Assembly (NCBI RefSeq): GCF_000142905.1
Contig: NW_013657669.1
Span: 20,618 to 84,617 of the forward strand
Reading direction: 5' to 3'
Length of the DNA: 64,000 nt
Source of the DNA: Thecamonas trahens ATCC 50062
Taxonomy: Eukaryota; Apusozoa; Apusomonadida; Apusomonadidae
This document shows, in pieces, positions 20,882-31,009 of this stretch. Made by a program: the position numbers and the translations under genes. Every line of letters begins with the position of its first letter. Position 1 is the stretch's first letter. The notes below the pieces were generated by a model. The model saw nothing but the letters and a program-made list of their open reading frames with translations. It was not told the DNA's origin and searched no databases.

Positions 20882-21640
20882 GTTCCTGCCGTCGAGGTGG
20901 TGTTTGGGGTGGAGTGAGTGGCTGTAGTTGTCCGCGTCGGGCAAGTGGAGGTGCGGTAGGGGAGAGGGGGGAGAGGGGGAGGGGGGGAAGGAAGGGGGAG
21001 CTGTATGTGGCATGGCTTCGACGAACGAACGAAACGAACGAACGAAACGAATGAACGAAAGGAACGAACGAAACGAACGAACGAAACGAACGAGCGAAAC
21101 GAACGAAACAATGGACGGGAACGGGACAATGGGAACGATTGGACCGAGCGATGGGCATCAAGAAAAGCGCAACGATCATGTCACAACTCTTAAACCAAAG
21201 TTGATCCGTGGTAGAGTGCTTGTTGTGGACTGCTGCTGTCGTCACACAAGCTGAAGAGCCAAATCGCCTGATCTCACAGATACTGCAGCGCATATCTCCA
21301 CGTGCGTGCGGTAGCATTTTTGTGATCGCGAACTGATCCTCCCTCACCCACCCTGCTGCAGAGACTTTCCATCCCATCCATAGGTTATCCCTCCCCATCC
21401 CTCCCCTCCCCTTCGCGCTTTCCACTCCCTACTCTCTTGCCGTTCTCTTGCACCCCTTTATGATCTCCGATCACCCCCCTACAGCTCACAGCACCCTGTA
21501 TTGTAAGCTAGCTAGGTCACAAAAAGAGCCAAAAGTTGGCGCGGTCAGCGGCGCCAAACGGCCACAAGCCACAGGCTAGGGTGACAAGCCACGGGGCTCG
21601 GGCAGGGCCGACACCGCTCTACTCACCGACCGTCTTGACC
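20882..21640. other. Divergent intergenic region, RBR / TSNAXIP1-like
   Basis: About 760 bases with purine-rich stretches (20955-21000), a GAAC-based simple repeat (21021-21109) and C-rich tracts near 21385-21420. Apart from a possible N-terminal extension of the RBR protein, nothing coding was recognised. Confidence 0.55.
21021..21109. repeat. (acgaacga)n simple repeat
   Basis: Alternating acgaacgaac and gaaacg units, about 90 bases, in the divergent promoter region. Open in all frames locally, so it generates spurious Phe/Arg/Ser or Asn/Glu/Arg-rich reading frames. Confidence 0.95.
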
Positions 21641-23578
21641 ATGACCGAGGTAGAGAGCAGCAGCAGCAGTGGGCTGATTGTATCTGGGGCAGCCGCACGG
21701 CTTACGCCGTCGTCACCGCTGCCACCGACGTCGGGCGCCTTTGCCTATCTGAGGAGTACGACGGGCGAGTCGACGCGGCCAAGACAGAGGCCGAGTACGA
21801 GTGGCGGGAGCGGAGAACGGGCTGTGAGCTCACCTGGATCGACTCGAAGGGAAAGGATGTCGCGGTCAAGCTCACATGGATTGGTCGGATCTCGGCCAGG
21901 CACGGGCGAGAGTCCTGGCCGACGTCGTCGGCGGCCTGGTCGGGATCAGGATGATGCTTCTCTGGCAAGTGGCCGATCGCCGGGGAGCGCCCGGAAGAGA
22001 AGAGGTCGTCCACAGACAGCAGCGGCGGCGCGGTCGAGAAAGATGACGCTAGCTGGAAGCGGAAGCTCGATCGGCTATCTTGAGAGCTCCAAGCCCAAGC
22101 GGGTGTCCTCGGCCCTAGCCGCCACCAGAGCGCTGCTTTCCGAGCGGCTGTCGCCAGGCAAGAGCGAGGCGTCGCCAGGAATCGAGCCGGCCCGCCCAAC
22201 AACCGCCTCGCAGGCCCTCACAGCAGGGGCGAGGTCGTCTGGCGCTGCTGCTGGGCGGCCGGCATCGGTCATGTCACACCACCGGAAGCAGTGGTCTCCA
22301 GCACGAGCCCGCCGTTCGGACGGCGACGTGCCACTGCGGAGCGTGGCCCCGGCTGGCGAAAGTCCTGGCGATGGGAGCAGCGCCAAGGCCGACGACCCGA
22401 CCTTTGTCTTTCGCAACGAGCGCGGCGAGACCGTGTCGAGCGGCACGCCGGCGATCCAAGCGTGGCTCCGCGACAATCCGGACCCACCAGAGCCGCGATG
22501 GTATGTAGTTGATGCGCCGCCACCGCGGCCAGCCACAGTCTCAGGCTTTCGCCGGCCGGCGACGGCCAAGGGCGCAGTCGGCCGGAGCGCAGCAACCAAG
22601 TCGATTCCGATCTCAACCACGTACGAGTTTGCGCGGACCGCTCCGGTGGTGCGCCCGTCGACGGCCTCGCCGAGCTCTCGAGGTACAGCAGGTGGAGCCG
22701 GCGGCAGCTCGGGCGACTTTCGCTCCGACGCCATCGAGCTCGAGGTTGCGCTCCTCGACGCGCTGAGGAACTCGGGCGCCGAGAGCGAGGGCTCGTGCCG
22801 GATCCGGCGGACCGTGTACTCGCAGCTGTTCGAGGTCATCATCGAGCGAGTCCCGACGTACGCCCACCTGCTCAAGCTCATCAAGTCCGAGTATGACTCG
22901 GGCGATGTGCTGGACCAGAACCGCGAGGCCGAGATGCGCGAAGAGAAGGAGCTTGCCCAGCAAATCGCCGACGATGCCCGGACCGAGCTGTGCGAGCTCA
23001 CCAACGCCAACGCCCAACTCCGCGAGGAGATGTCGCTGCTTCGCGAGACAGAGGCTGCGCTTCTCTCCGAAATGGATGCCAAAGACGCCGAGATTCAGCA
23101 CCTCAACGATCGGCTGCTCCAGCTCAACCCGCTCTGGCTCAAGCAACAGTCGTTCTACACCAAACTCCGCGAGATGGAGACCGACCTGGAGTCAACCCTC
23201 GCCTCGGCGCTTGTCTCGGAGCCTGCTGCCGACGAGAAGCCCGAGTTGACCGCCGAAGAGCTTGATGCTGCCGACATCGAGACTCTGGTGGCGCTCTCGA
23301 CCCAGCCGGTGCCGGACCACGTGGTGGCCCGCCTCCACACCCTTGAGGACCGCGTTTTCCAGCTCCAGACCGAGGTCGACCTTGCTCGCAAGCGCGAACG
23401 CGAGGTTTACGCTGATCTCCTCCGCCACAAGCAACTCGCCGCCGGCCTGGACACCGATGGCGTCTTTGGCGGCGGTGGCGAGGCTGCGTCTAGCGATGGC
23501 GAGGCCAGCGGTGCTAGCGCAGACGTCGGCCTTGATGACCACGACCTGGCGTCGTCAGCCTCGACTTCATCGAGTTGA
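21641..23578 (+). CDS. TSNAXIP1-domain ciliary-type coiled-coil protein
   Basis: 645 residues from ATG at 21641 (MTEVESSSSS); an upstream in-frame TTG was rejected. Residues 1-360 are disordered, rich in Ser, Arg, Pro and Ala. Residues about 366-423 match the translin-associated factor X-interacting protein 1 N-terminal domain: IELEVALLDALRNS, then RIRRTVYSQLFEVIIERVPTYAHLLKLIKSEYD in two adjoining blocks. Coiled coil runs from about 430 to 610 and includes REEMSLLRETEAAL. The C-terminus is Ser/Ala/Asp-rich. Animal relatives are found in sperm and ciliated cells; a flagellar role here is inference. Confidence 0.82.
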   Translation: MTEVESSSSSGLIVSGAAARLTPSSPLPPTSGAFAYLRSTTGESTRPRQRPSTSGGSGERAVSSPGSTRRERMSRSSSHGLVGSRPGTGESPGRRRRRPGRDQDDASLASGRSPGSARKRRGRPQTAAAARSRKMTLAGSGSSIGYLESSKPKRVSSALAATRALLSERLSPGKSEASPGIEPARPTTASQALTAGARSSGAAAGRPASVMSHHRKQWSPARARRSDGDVPLRSVAPAGESPGDGSSAKADDPTFVFRNERGETVSSGTPAIQAWLRDNPDPPEPRWYVVDAPPPRPATVSGFRRPATAKGAVGRSAATKSIPISTTYEFARTAPVVRPSTASPSSRGTAGGAGGSSGDFRSDAIELEVALLDALRNSGAESEGSCRIRRTVYSQLFEVIIERVPTYAHLLKLIKSEYDSGDVLDQNREAEMREEKELAQQIADDARTELCELTNANAQLREEMSLLRETEAALLSEMDAKDAEIQHLNDRLLQLNPLWLKQQSFYTKLREMETDLESTLASALVSEPAADEKPELTAEELDAADIETLVALSTQPVPDHVVARLHTLEDRVFQLQTEVDLARKREREVYADLLRHKQLAAGLDTDGVFGGGGEAASSDGEASGASADVGLDDHDLASSASTSSS

Positions 23579-23744
23579 GCTCGCGGTGCAACTCCAGCTC
23601 TATGCAAGACGCATGATGCGCATCCGATGCCTAGACTGCACTGCCCTTGCCTTGCCACCGGCCTCGGGCCGAAGCCTGACCATAAGCAGCCGTGATCTCT
23701 CCCTCAGCCTCTGGCCTTGACACCCGTCTCCCCGCTCGCCGACC

Positions 23745-24681
23745 ATGGCACTGTCGTCCTCGCAGAGCTCCTGGGGACTCAAGGGCCACTCTGGAGCTGC
23801 AGTGCAGAACAATGTACGTATGTAGGATACGACGACCACCCCCCATTCTCTCTCCCAACCATCTGGTCTCTCATACACGCCATATGTCAATAAGTGGATG
23901 TGTACGGGTGCTGGCATGGGGAGAGTGACCGTGTGTGTGGTGATTCTACATTTTGGGCGCGTTGGCTGGTGTTGGGGGTCAAGAGGGCCAAGGCGGGAGG
24001 GACGAGGGGGAGGGGTGTACAGAGCATGGAGAACACGCACACGGAGAGAGAGAGAGTGTGTGTGTGTGAGGTAACATACTAACGCATGTGTGTATGCAGG
24101 ACATTGAGGCGTTGAAGCAGGCGTGGTTGAATGAGAAGTTCTCGCCGCATGTGCTCATCTTTGAAGACGCGCTGGTGGCAAGAGTCAGCGAGGACGTCAA
24201 GGAGCAGGAGGATGTGGTGGCCGGGGAACTGGATGACGGGGCTACCTTTATGACCCGACTCAAGCAACTGGAGCTCGAGAGGGTCAAGTACTTGCTGAGA
24301 AGCTATTATCGAACGAGGTTGAGGAAGATCGAGAAGTTCTGCATGTACATCCTCAAGAATCCCGTCGTCCGCACAAGGCTCTCGCCGGCAGAGCTGGAGT
24401 ACACTCAGAGATACGTCGATCTCATGGCGGAGCATCTCAACGAGTCCTTCCTCAACGGTCTCCCGGAGAAGCTCCGTGATCTGACTACCCAGGATGCAGA
24501 AGACGACATGATTCCGGCGCCCAACTTTGATACCCATGTCTTCTGCAAGGTCGTCGACACCATCGGCACCTTTCAGCTCGATCAGGACTCGTCGGTGGAT
24601 CTGGAGGAGGGCGAGTTGTACCTTCTGCCCTTCAAGCCCATCCGCGACCTCCTCCTGGACCAGTCTATCATTTTGATCTGA
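23745..24681 (+). CDS. SLD5: GINS complex subunit SLD5, two exons
   Basis: Exon 1 23745-23813 (23 residues), intron 23814-24099 (donor GTACGTATG, branch tactaac at about 24077, acceptor CAG), exon 2 24100-24681; 216 residues, the usual SLD5 size. GINS (SLD5, PSF1-3) joins CDC45 and MCM2-7 to form the replicative CMG helicase. Family blocks are clear: DIEALKQAWLNEKFSP, ELERVKYLLRSYYRTRLRKIEKF, then the C-terminal beta domain with DTHVFCKV, LEEGELYLLPFKPIRDLL and terminal ILI. The last third of the coding exon and its 3' flank are duplicated downstream. Confidence 0.94.
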
Positions 24682-25090
24682 CCACTCGCCCGCGGCCCGA
24701 GCCCTCGACGCCCCTCCCGTTCATCCGATCGCCGAGATCGCCGACTCGCTCGCCCTCCCGCTCGCCCGTTCTCCCAACTGCCTCCTCATCCATCACCCGC
24801 CATCCCTCACACCTTATGGGCTCGTAGCAACGCATCACACCCTCTTGTCCGTCTGCCACCTCCCATCAAATCAATCCCTCCCTCCCCCTTCCCGCCACCC
24901 TTACCAAGTTGACTAAGTTGGCTGACACGAGGGAAATCGTCGTGACTGTGGCCGATGCCGACATCATGACTCACCATCGCCGCCTTCAGCCATCGCCTTC
25001 AGCCGTCGCGCTCGCCATCGCCACAGCCACAAACCGGTACCTCCACCCGGCGGCAGCCACCAAGACCACCACTCTGTCAGCACCCGACTC
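24447..25090. repeat. 644-bp tandem duplication, copy 1 (SLD5 3' end + flank)
   Basis: This segment holds the last 78 codons of SLD5, its 3' flank and about 190 bases of sequence resembling the GPN1 upstream region. The adjacent 25091-25734 repeats it at constant offset 644 with only a handful of mismatches. Confidence 0.96.
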
Positions 25091-25325
25091 CTTCCTCCAC
25101 GGTCTCCCGGAGAAGCTCCGTGATCTGACTACCCAGGATGCAGAAGACGACATGATTCCGGCGCCCAACTTTGATACCCATGTCTTCTGCAAGGTCGTCG
25201 ACACCATCGGCACCTTTCAGCTCGATCAGGACTCGTCGGTGGATCTGGAGGAGGGCGAGTTGTACCTTCTGCCCTTCAAGCCCATCCGCGACCTCCTCCT
25301 GGACCAGTCTATCATTTTGATCTGA
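25091..25325 (+). pseudogene. Truncated SLD5 C-terminal copy
   Basis: The second copy of the duplication preserves the SLD5 C-terminal reading frame (LPEKLRDLTTQDAEDD to the terminal ILI and TGA) without its first exon, intron or N-terminal helical domain. An open frame from a start-like codon at 24909 runs through duplicated flank into it, giving a 138-residue chimera. No N-terminal half means it could not assemble as normal SLD5, so I read it as a fragment produced by duplication. Confidence 0.85.
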
Positions 25326-25734
25326 CCACTCGCCCGCGGCCCGAGCCCTCGACGCCCCTCCCGTTCATCCGATCGCCGAGATCGCCGACTCGCTCGCCCT
25401 CCCGCTCGCCCGTTCTCCCAACTGCCTCCTCATCCATCACCCGCCATCCCTCGCACCTTATGGGCTCGTAGCAACGCACCACACCCTCTTGTCCGTCTGC
25501 CACCTCCCATCAAATCAATCCCTCCCTCCCCCTTCCCGCCACCCTTACCAAGTTGACTAAGTTGGCTGACACGAGGGAAATCGTCGTGACTGTGGCCGAT
25601 GCCGACATCATGACTCACCATCGCCGCCTTCAGCCATCGCCTCCAGCCGTCGCGCTCGCCATCGCCACAGCCACAAACCGGTACCTCCACCCGGCGGCAG
25701 CCACCAAGACCACCACTCTGTCAGCACCCGACTC
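25091..25734. repeat. 644-bp tandem duplication, copy 2
   Basis: Directly follows copy 1. It ends at gcacccgactcc just before the GPN1 leader. Four to six base differences from copy 1 were noticed by eye, including a T/C change in the flank (ccttcag versus cctccag) and Asn-to-His at the first duplicated residues. Confidence 0.96.
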
Positions 25735-25748
25735 CCCAAGGCGACTTG

Positions 25749-25834
25749 ATGGCGACCGACGACGGGCAGCAGCCGACGACATGCATTGTTGTGGGCATGG
25801 CCGGTTCTGGCAAGACAACCCTTCTTCAGGTAGG

Positions 25835-25916
<82 letters not shown>

Positions 25917-27053
25917 TGTATGCCCGTGTGTGTGTGCGTGTGTGGATGGGGCATGATGGCTGGGCGAGATGATGGATGAGTGGGTGGGGGTGGGTATGGG
26001 CATGGAATGACTTATGAATGGTCATGGTCATGGTTATGGTCATGGTTATGGGTGTGGACATGGTTATGTGAATGGGGATAGAGAATCAATGCGTATATGC
26101 ATGAGAAGGAGGTCGATGGGTACATGATCAATCTGGATCCGGCCGTGGCCAACGTTCCCTATGGCGTCAACATTGATATCCGTGATACGGTCAACTACAA
26201 AGAGGTGATGAAGCAGTATGGTCTCGGTCCTAACGGAGGCATTCTTACCTCGCTCAATCTCTTTGCCACTAGGTTTGATCAGGTGCTTTCGTTCCTCGAG
26301 TCGAAGGAGAAGCTCGAGAATGTGTTCATCGACACGCCGGGGCAGATCGAGGTCTTCACCTGGTCGGCCTCGGGCTCTATCATCACCACTACCCTCGCGG
26401 CTTCATTCCCCACGGTCCTGCTGTATGTGGTGGACACGCCGCGGACGGTGGCGCCGGCAACGTTCATGTCCAACATGCTTTACGCCTGCTCCATCCTGTA
26501 CAAGTCCAAGCTCCCGTTTGTGATGGCGTTCAACAAGGCCGACATTGTCGACGCCGAGAAGCCGATCTCGTGGATGACCGACTTTGAGGCCTTCCAGGAG
26601 GAGCTCCTTGCCCACGAGTCGATGTCGTCGGAGCTTGTTCGCTCCATGTCGCTGGTGCTGGAGGAGTTCTACAACCACTTTACCGCCGTCGGCGTCTCGG
26701 CCGTCACTGGGGAGGGCATGCCCGAGCTGTTCGAGGCCCTTGCCGCCGCCCGTGCCGAGTACTACGCCGACTACAAGCCCGCGCTCGACAAGACCATTGC
26801 CGAGCGAGCCGCTGCCTCTGCTGACGAGCGCGCCGCCGCCCTTGCCCGCCTCAAGACCGACATCGAGGCCGCCGACGGTCTCGACCGCGCCGATCCGGCC
26901 ACGCTTGCTGCTGACGCCTCCCCCGATGTCACACCACCGGCCGTCTCCATGTCCTACGCTCAGGCTGCACAAGCTGCACAGGCTACCCAGCCGCGGCGTG
27001 TCGCCACCCCCACCGTCGACGACAATGCCGACGATCTCGAGATGCCCGGCTAG
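25749..27053 (+). CDS. GPN1: GPN-loop GTPase 1 (XAB1/Npa3), two exons
   Basis: Exon 1 25749-25829 (27 residues), intron 25830-26081 (donor GTAGGT, acceptor GATAG), exon 2 26082-27053; 350 residues. The junction [13 protein letters not shown] matches the family. Motifs: P-loop [37 protein letters not shown] reaching the GPN loop [34 protein letters not shown] and NKADIV. GPN1 dimerises with GPN3 and is needed for assembly and nuclear import of RNA polymerase II. The C-terminus is Ala-rich and ends acidic ([11 protein letters not shown]). The intron is dominated by a TG repeat. Confidence 0.96.
25839..25914. repeat. (TG)n microsatellite in GPN1 intron
   Basis: About 38 TG units begin ten bases after the 5' splice site. 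Beyond them the intron also holds a tggtcatggttatgg-type repeat (26018-26068). Length polymorphism is expected. Confidence 0.97.
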
Positions 27054-27065
27054 TATTGAACAACT

Positions 27066-27086
27066 TCCCCCCCCCCCCCCCCCCCT
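27066..27086. repeat. Poly-C tract in GPN1 3' region
   Basis: About 20 C residues shortly after the GPN1 stop codon, followed by a CAT/ATC trinucleotide run (27138-27162). Confidence 0.85.
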
Positions 27087-27317
27087 CTCCCCTTGTCTCG
27101 TTTCCTCGTCCAAATCCTCCTCAGGCTGCTGCCATCACCATCATCATCATCATCATCATCGCCATCCTCTCCCACGCTTCCAGCATGTTGCACAGTCCTG
27201 CCAAGCCAGCTCACCACTCGGCCGAGTCGGCGCCGCCATGGCCGATCCCCCCCCTTGTCCTACCTTTGCCCAACCCAGTCAGCGAGTCACAGCCCACACT
27301 CGTCGCACATCCAGGCC

Positions 27318-28527
27318 ATGCACCTCGCACGCGCCACCCTGCGTAGCGTACGTAACATAGAACATGTGATGTGTGTCTGTGGTTGAAGGGAGAGGCGCAT
27401 TGTCCATGAGTGTGGTAAGCGGTGGGGAGCGGTGGGGAAGCCGAGCGGGTGACGGACGACCATCCCGCGAGGAGAGGGAGGCGAGGACTAACAAGGGGGT
27501 ATGGGGGATACAGAACACACTGCGTGGGCTGGGACGACTTAGCTCGACTTGGCAGCCGAAGCATTTGGAGGGAGTGGCTGGGAATGGAGAGGATGGCATG
27601 GAAGTGGCACTGGCTACTGATGCTGGTCTCTCGGATGGTCATGTCGGGTGGAGCAAGGACGCGTACGAGGCGCCGGTCTTTGATCTGGCTAATGCCGCCA
27701 TCAAGGGCGTGGTCAAGCTGGATCCTGTCCTCTTTGGCACTCCGCTGAGGAAGGATCTCATCCACAGAACCGTCCGCTGGCAGATGGCAAAGCGCCGCTC
27801 CGGAGTGGCCAAGACAAAGTCGCGCGGTGAAGTCCGTGGCTCTAACCGCAAGGCCTTCAAGCAGAAGGGCTCGGGGAGGGCTCGCCGTGGTCCGGTCCGC
27901 AAGGCCCCGCACATCCGTGGCGGTGGTGTGGCCTTTGGAAAGCAGATTCGGTCCTTTGCCTTTGCGCTCAACAAAAAGGTCCGCGCTGCCGCGCTCCGCT
28001 CTGTTCTGGCCAACAAGTACGCTGCCGACGCGCTGTTTGTGGTCGACTCGCTCGACCTGCCGGCGGCCAAGACTCGCGAGGCCAAGGCCGCGCTCGCCAA
28101 GCTGGGCATCTCGTCGGCGGTCGTCATCGACCCTGCGTTCCAGGCCCGCTGGGAGGGCGAGAGCCTCAACCCGCTGACCCAGTTTGAGCTTGCCTCGCGC
28201 AACCTCCACACCGTCACCCTCCTCCCGCCGCTCGGCGCCAACGTGTACGATCTGGTCAAGCACGACGCGCTCATCATCACGCCGGCCGGCCTAGTTGACC
28301 TCGAGGACCGCCTGCGGCCCGAGGAGCCGCTACGCGGCTACAAGTACGGCTACATCCTCGACGACATGGCCGCCGCCAGGCCCGCCGCCGACGCCGCCGG
28401 GTCCGCCGCCGTCCCGGACCTCGACGCCGAGCCGGTTGTCGACGCTGCCGCCGACGTCGACACCGACCTGCACGACCTGCAGGACGTTGCCGCCGAGGCC
28501 AAGGCCTCATCGTCGAGCTCACAGTAA
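27318..28527 (+). CDS. MRPL4: Mitochondrial ribosomal protein uL4m, two exons
   Basis: Exon 1 27318-27347 (MHLARATLRS), intron 27348-27513 (donor GTACGT, branch gactaac, acceptor ATACAG), exon 2 27514-28527; 347 residues. The joined N-terminus is Arg/Ser/Leu-rich without acidic residues for about 25 positions, a typical mitochondrial presequence. The body is uL4: VFDLANAAIKGVVKLDPVLF, RWQMAKRRSG, then the loop KQKGSGRARRGPVRKAPHIRGGG and the C-terminal Rossmann-like part ending in LIITPAGLVDLEDRL. A 70-residue Ala/Asp-rich tail follows. uL4 lines the peptide exit tunnel of the large subunit. It ends 33 bases from the convergent RPA43 stop. Confidence 0.93.
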
Positions 28528-28560
28528 AACGCTCACAACTCGCCGCGGCGGGTCACCGAT

Positions 28561-28690
28561 TTACTTCTTCTTGCTCTTGGCCTTGGCCTTGGCCTTGTCT
28601 TTCGACTTGGCCTTGTCCTTCGACTTGGCCTTGTCCTTCGACTTGGCCTTGTTCTTCGACTTGGCCTTGTCCTTCGACTTGGCTTTGTTG
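28561..28690. repeat. Coding repeat for KAKSKDK units in RPA43
   Basis: Six or so near-identical 18-base units of the type cgacttggccttgtcctt encode alternating AKSKDK on the minus strand at the protein's C-terminus. Confidence 0.9.
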
Positions 28691-29547
28691 GCGAGCGTGT
28701 CGTCGGCGACAGCCATGGGCGCGACGTCGTCGTCGTCGTCGCCGTCAGTGTGCACCGGCTCGGCATCATCGTCAGCGCCAGAGCTGGCGGCAGGCTTGGC
28801 CTTCGACGTGAGGAGCTTGGCACGCTTGGTCTCGCGAGCAAAGACCATGCTTGGGTCGTCGTCGTCGTCGTCGTCATCGTTGCCCTCGCTCGCGGCGACC
28901 TTGGCGCTAGCAGCGGCGGTGTCGTCGTCCGAGTCGACAAACGTCTTGCGGGTGGTGATGGCTGGGGCGCCATCATGGCCGCGCTTGAGCGACGGAACAA
29001 CCGGGGCGAGGGCGTCGCGGCCGTTGCGGACGACGGCTTCCTCGGGCGGGATGCCCTTGAGCGAGCCCTCGATGACCATGATGGCGGCCGAGGGCGTGAT
29101 GGACGAGACAGTGAATGAGAGCAGGGCGCCCTCGGAGACAACGACGTCCATGCCGCGGACGGCCCAGGCATCGTCGTCGGCATCGTAGTACCACTCGTCA
29201 AGAGCGATGGCACTCGCCGGAATGGCGGCGTTGAAGACGCCGTAAGCGAGGAGGCCGATGTGATCCGAGGAGACCTTGTTGACGGTTCCGGTCAGACGCT
29301 GACCGACGACAGGAGCAAAGATGCAAAAGTCAACATTGATCTTGATGCACATGTCCGCCGGATCAACAATGCGGGCACCATAGTTGAGCAGGCGGAGGTT
29401 GGAGTAGGCGATGGGAACGCCAGCGAGTCGCTCCGAGTACTTGAGAATGAACGAGTTGAGACGAGCGAGGATGCCATCCTTGACCGAAGCCGCATAGACG
29501 GGAGGAATGTACAACGTCAACGTTGTTGGGCTTGTATGAAAGGCCAT
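28561..29547 (-). CDS. RPA43: RNA polymerase I subunit RPA43 (A43)
   Basis: 328 residues from ATG at 29547; an in-frame GTG four codons upstream was not used. The N-terminal SHS2/tip domain is recognisable from LYIPPVYAASVKDGILARLN and IAYSNLRLL, and the OB domain from VGQRLTGTVNKVSSDHIGLL and YGVFNAAIPAS. With A14 it forms the Pol I stalk, the Rpb4/7 counterpart, which contacts Rrn3/TIF-IA during rRNA transcription initiation. The C-terminal 140 residues are acidic (DDDDDDDD), then a Lys-rich array of KAKSKDK units ending SKKK, probably nucleolar targeting. Confidence 0.93.
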   Translation of the reverse strand: MAFHTSPTTLTLYIPPVYAASVKDGILARLNSFILKYSERLAGVPIAYSNLRLLNYGARIVDPADMCIKINVDFCIFAPVVGQRLTGTVNKVSSDHIGLLAYGVFNAAIPASAIALDEWYYDADDDAWAVRGMDVVVSEGALLSFTVSSITPSAAIMVIEGSLKGIPPEEAVVRNGRDALAPVVPSLKRGHDGAPAITTRKTFVDSDDDTAAASAKVAASEGNDDDDDDDDPSMVFARETKRAKLLTSKAKPAASSGADDDAEPVHTDGDDDDDVAPMAVADDTLANKAKSKDKAKSKNKAKSKDKAKSKDKAKSKDKAKAKAKSKKK

Positions 29548-30340
29548 AATGTGCTTCACCTTTCTATTCTTTCAGATCTCTTCAAATCAATCTCTATCTC
29601 CTTCCCTTGCCTCGGCACTACACTCAGCACCTCCTCAACCGTGGATGCAAAGGGGGATGGGCTGTGGCTTGGCTGGCTCGTCACCAACTGCTGCCGCTGC
29701 GATACCTTGTACAACACAGACTCTGATTGTCTTGCTTCCTCAATCACAGACAATGCTACTAGACTCTTGATCACTTCACGCCCTGCAAAGTGTGTCCACA
29801 AAGTGCCGTGTGCCTCTCTCTCACCCCTGTCCGCCCCTCCCAGCCCCACTCCCGCAATGCCTCCGGAGATGGCGACAGCTGGCCGATCCGACGCTGTCAT
29901 GGGCCTTTGGGGGAGGGGGGACCCAGGTGGAGCTGGAGGGTGGGATGGCGAAGCTAGGGCATTGAGAATGAGGATAGAGGAGCTGTGGTGGGTGAGAAAG
30001 GGTGTATAGAGTCTGGTGGGAGGGGGGGATTGCGTAGATGGGGAGATCAGGGCGAATAGAGGTGGATGATGGGGAGGCTGATCAAGAGGAGAGGGGGGTG
30101 AGACGCAGCTGGGGGATGCGATCGGAGGAGTTTGGGGAATGGGGATCGGCATGGATGGTTGGTGACGGCGGTGATGGTAGTGGTGGTGGTGGTGATGGTG
30201 GTGGCGGGGGATGACTCCCACTCGCGATCAGGTGCCCGTCCTTGCAGCCGGGAGAACAACCGAACCCTTGACGGTACGGTCATTCGGACGCGTTGGCGCG
30301 CGTCTCAAAGTGAACAGCTGCTCATGCCGCACACGTCGCT
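29548..30340. other. Intergenic region between RPA43 and the 30.3-kb gene
   Basis: Nearly 800 bases. A GGT/GAT trinucleotide run lies at 30175-30207 and G/A-rich stretches at 29910-30130. One minus-strand open frame (29556-30221) has a plausible-looking C-terminal third with a TTTGCAG acceptor-like site, but no family similarity; I do not call it a gene. Confidence 0.5.
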
Positions 30341-30915
30341 ATGGACCAAGAGTGGCGAGTTGTGGAGAACGGCCAGCCGCGATCAGATGCCCTCGAGGTG
30401 GCCCGTGGCGCCATCGATGCGATCGTTGCCTGTCGCGTGGCGGACATCGCAGACATCGCCTGCGTCTACACCTGCGGCGCCGACGCCAATGTCGAGCTGA
30501 CAACTCGCTGGGCAAAGCAAGTAGTGGAGGACATGCGGCCACTGCTTGCTGTTCTCCTCGACTGCTCCGCCGATGGTAGCGCCGCTGATCTCCACACACA
30601 CTGCCTGGCAAGATCACGCTCTCTTCGGCCATCCCGCCTTCCTTACGAGACTCTGACAGCCACCAGGACGAAGCGCTAGAGGTTGAGCTCTGGTGGTCAG
30701 GCTCAGTCTTTCCTCACGCCGACGGCCGCCAATGGACGGCGACCCAGATCGTGGCCGCGCTCGCCTTCGACTTGGCTGCTGGCTCTTTCTTGTACGACAT
30801 CCGCCGCTCGCGCCCGGGCCATGCACAAACTACGGTCTCCAGTCAGCGGCCGGACATTGCTAGCTGGCGCCATCAAACGCAACCCATCGCTGCCTCACCC
30901 CCTATCCAATTGTGA
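30341..30915 (+). CDS. Unrecognised 191-residue protein (one frame break)
   Basis: ATG at 30341 opens a frame closing at 30679; a second frame, open from about 30590, closes with TGA at 30915. Adding one base near 30600-30606 (TGCCTGG) joins them into 191 residues with normal composition throughout, including DALEVARGAIDAIVACRVADI, VEDMRPLLAVLLDC and EVELWWSGSVFPHADG followed by WTATQIVAALAFDLAAGSFL. The pattern looks like alternating strands and helices of a small globular protein; no signal peptide or clear membrane span. I do not recognise a family. It lies about 95 bases upstream of POT1 on the same strand. Confidence 0.55.
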
Positions 30916-31009
30916 ATGAGCTCTTCCCGCGCGCGCGAAAGCGTGTACGACTCGGGGAGCGGCCCGACACACCTCTCTCAGCGCAACACGACGGCAAGGC
31001 GGCCGCAAC

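Noticed and set aside
25830-25980. Cys/Val or His/Thr repeat proteins from the TG tract
   Set aside because: They arise from reading the intronic TG microsatellite of GPN1.
29556-30221. Minus-strand 221-residue frame with a plausible C-terminal third
   Set aside because: The N-terminal part is His-run and Pro/Ser simple sequence, no family features are visible, and its stop would sit 8 bases from the RPA43 start. An unrecognised exon remains possible.
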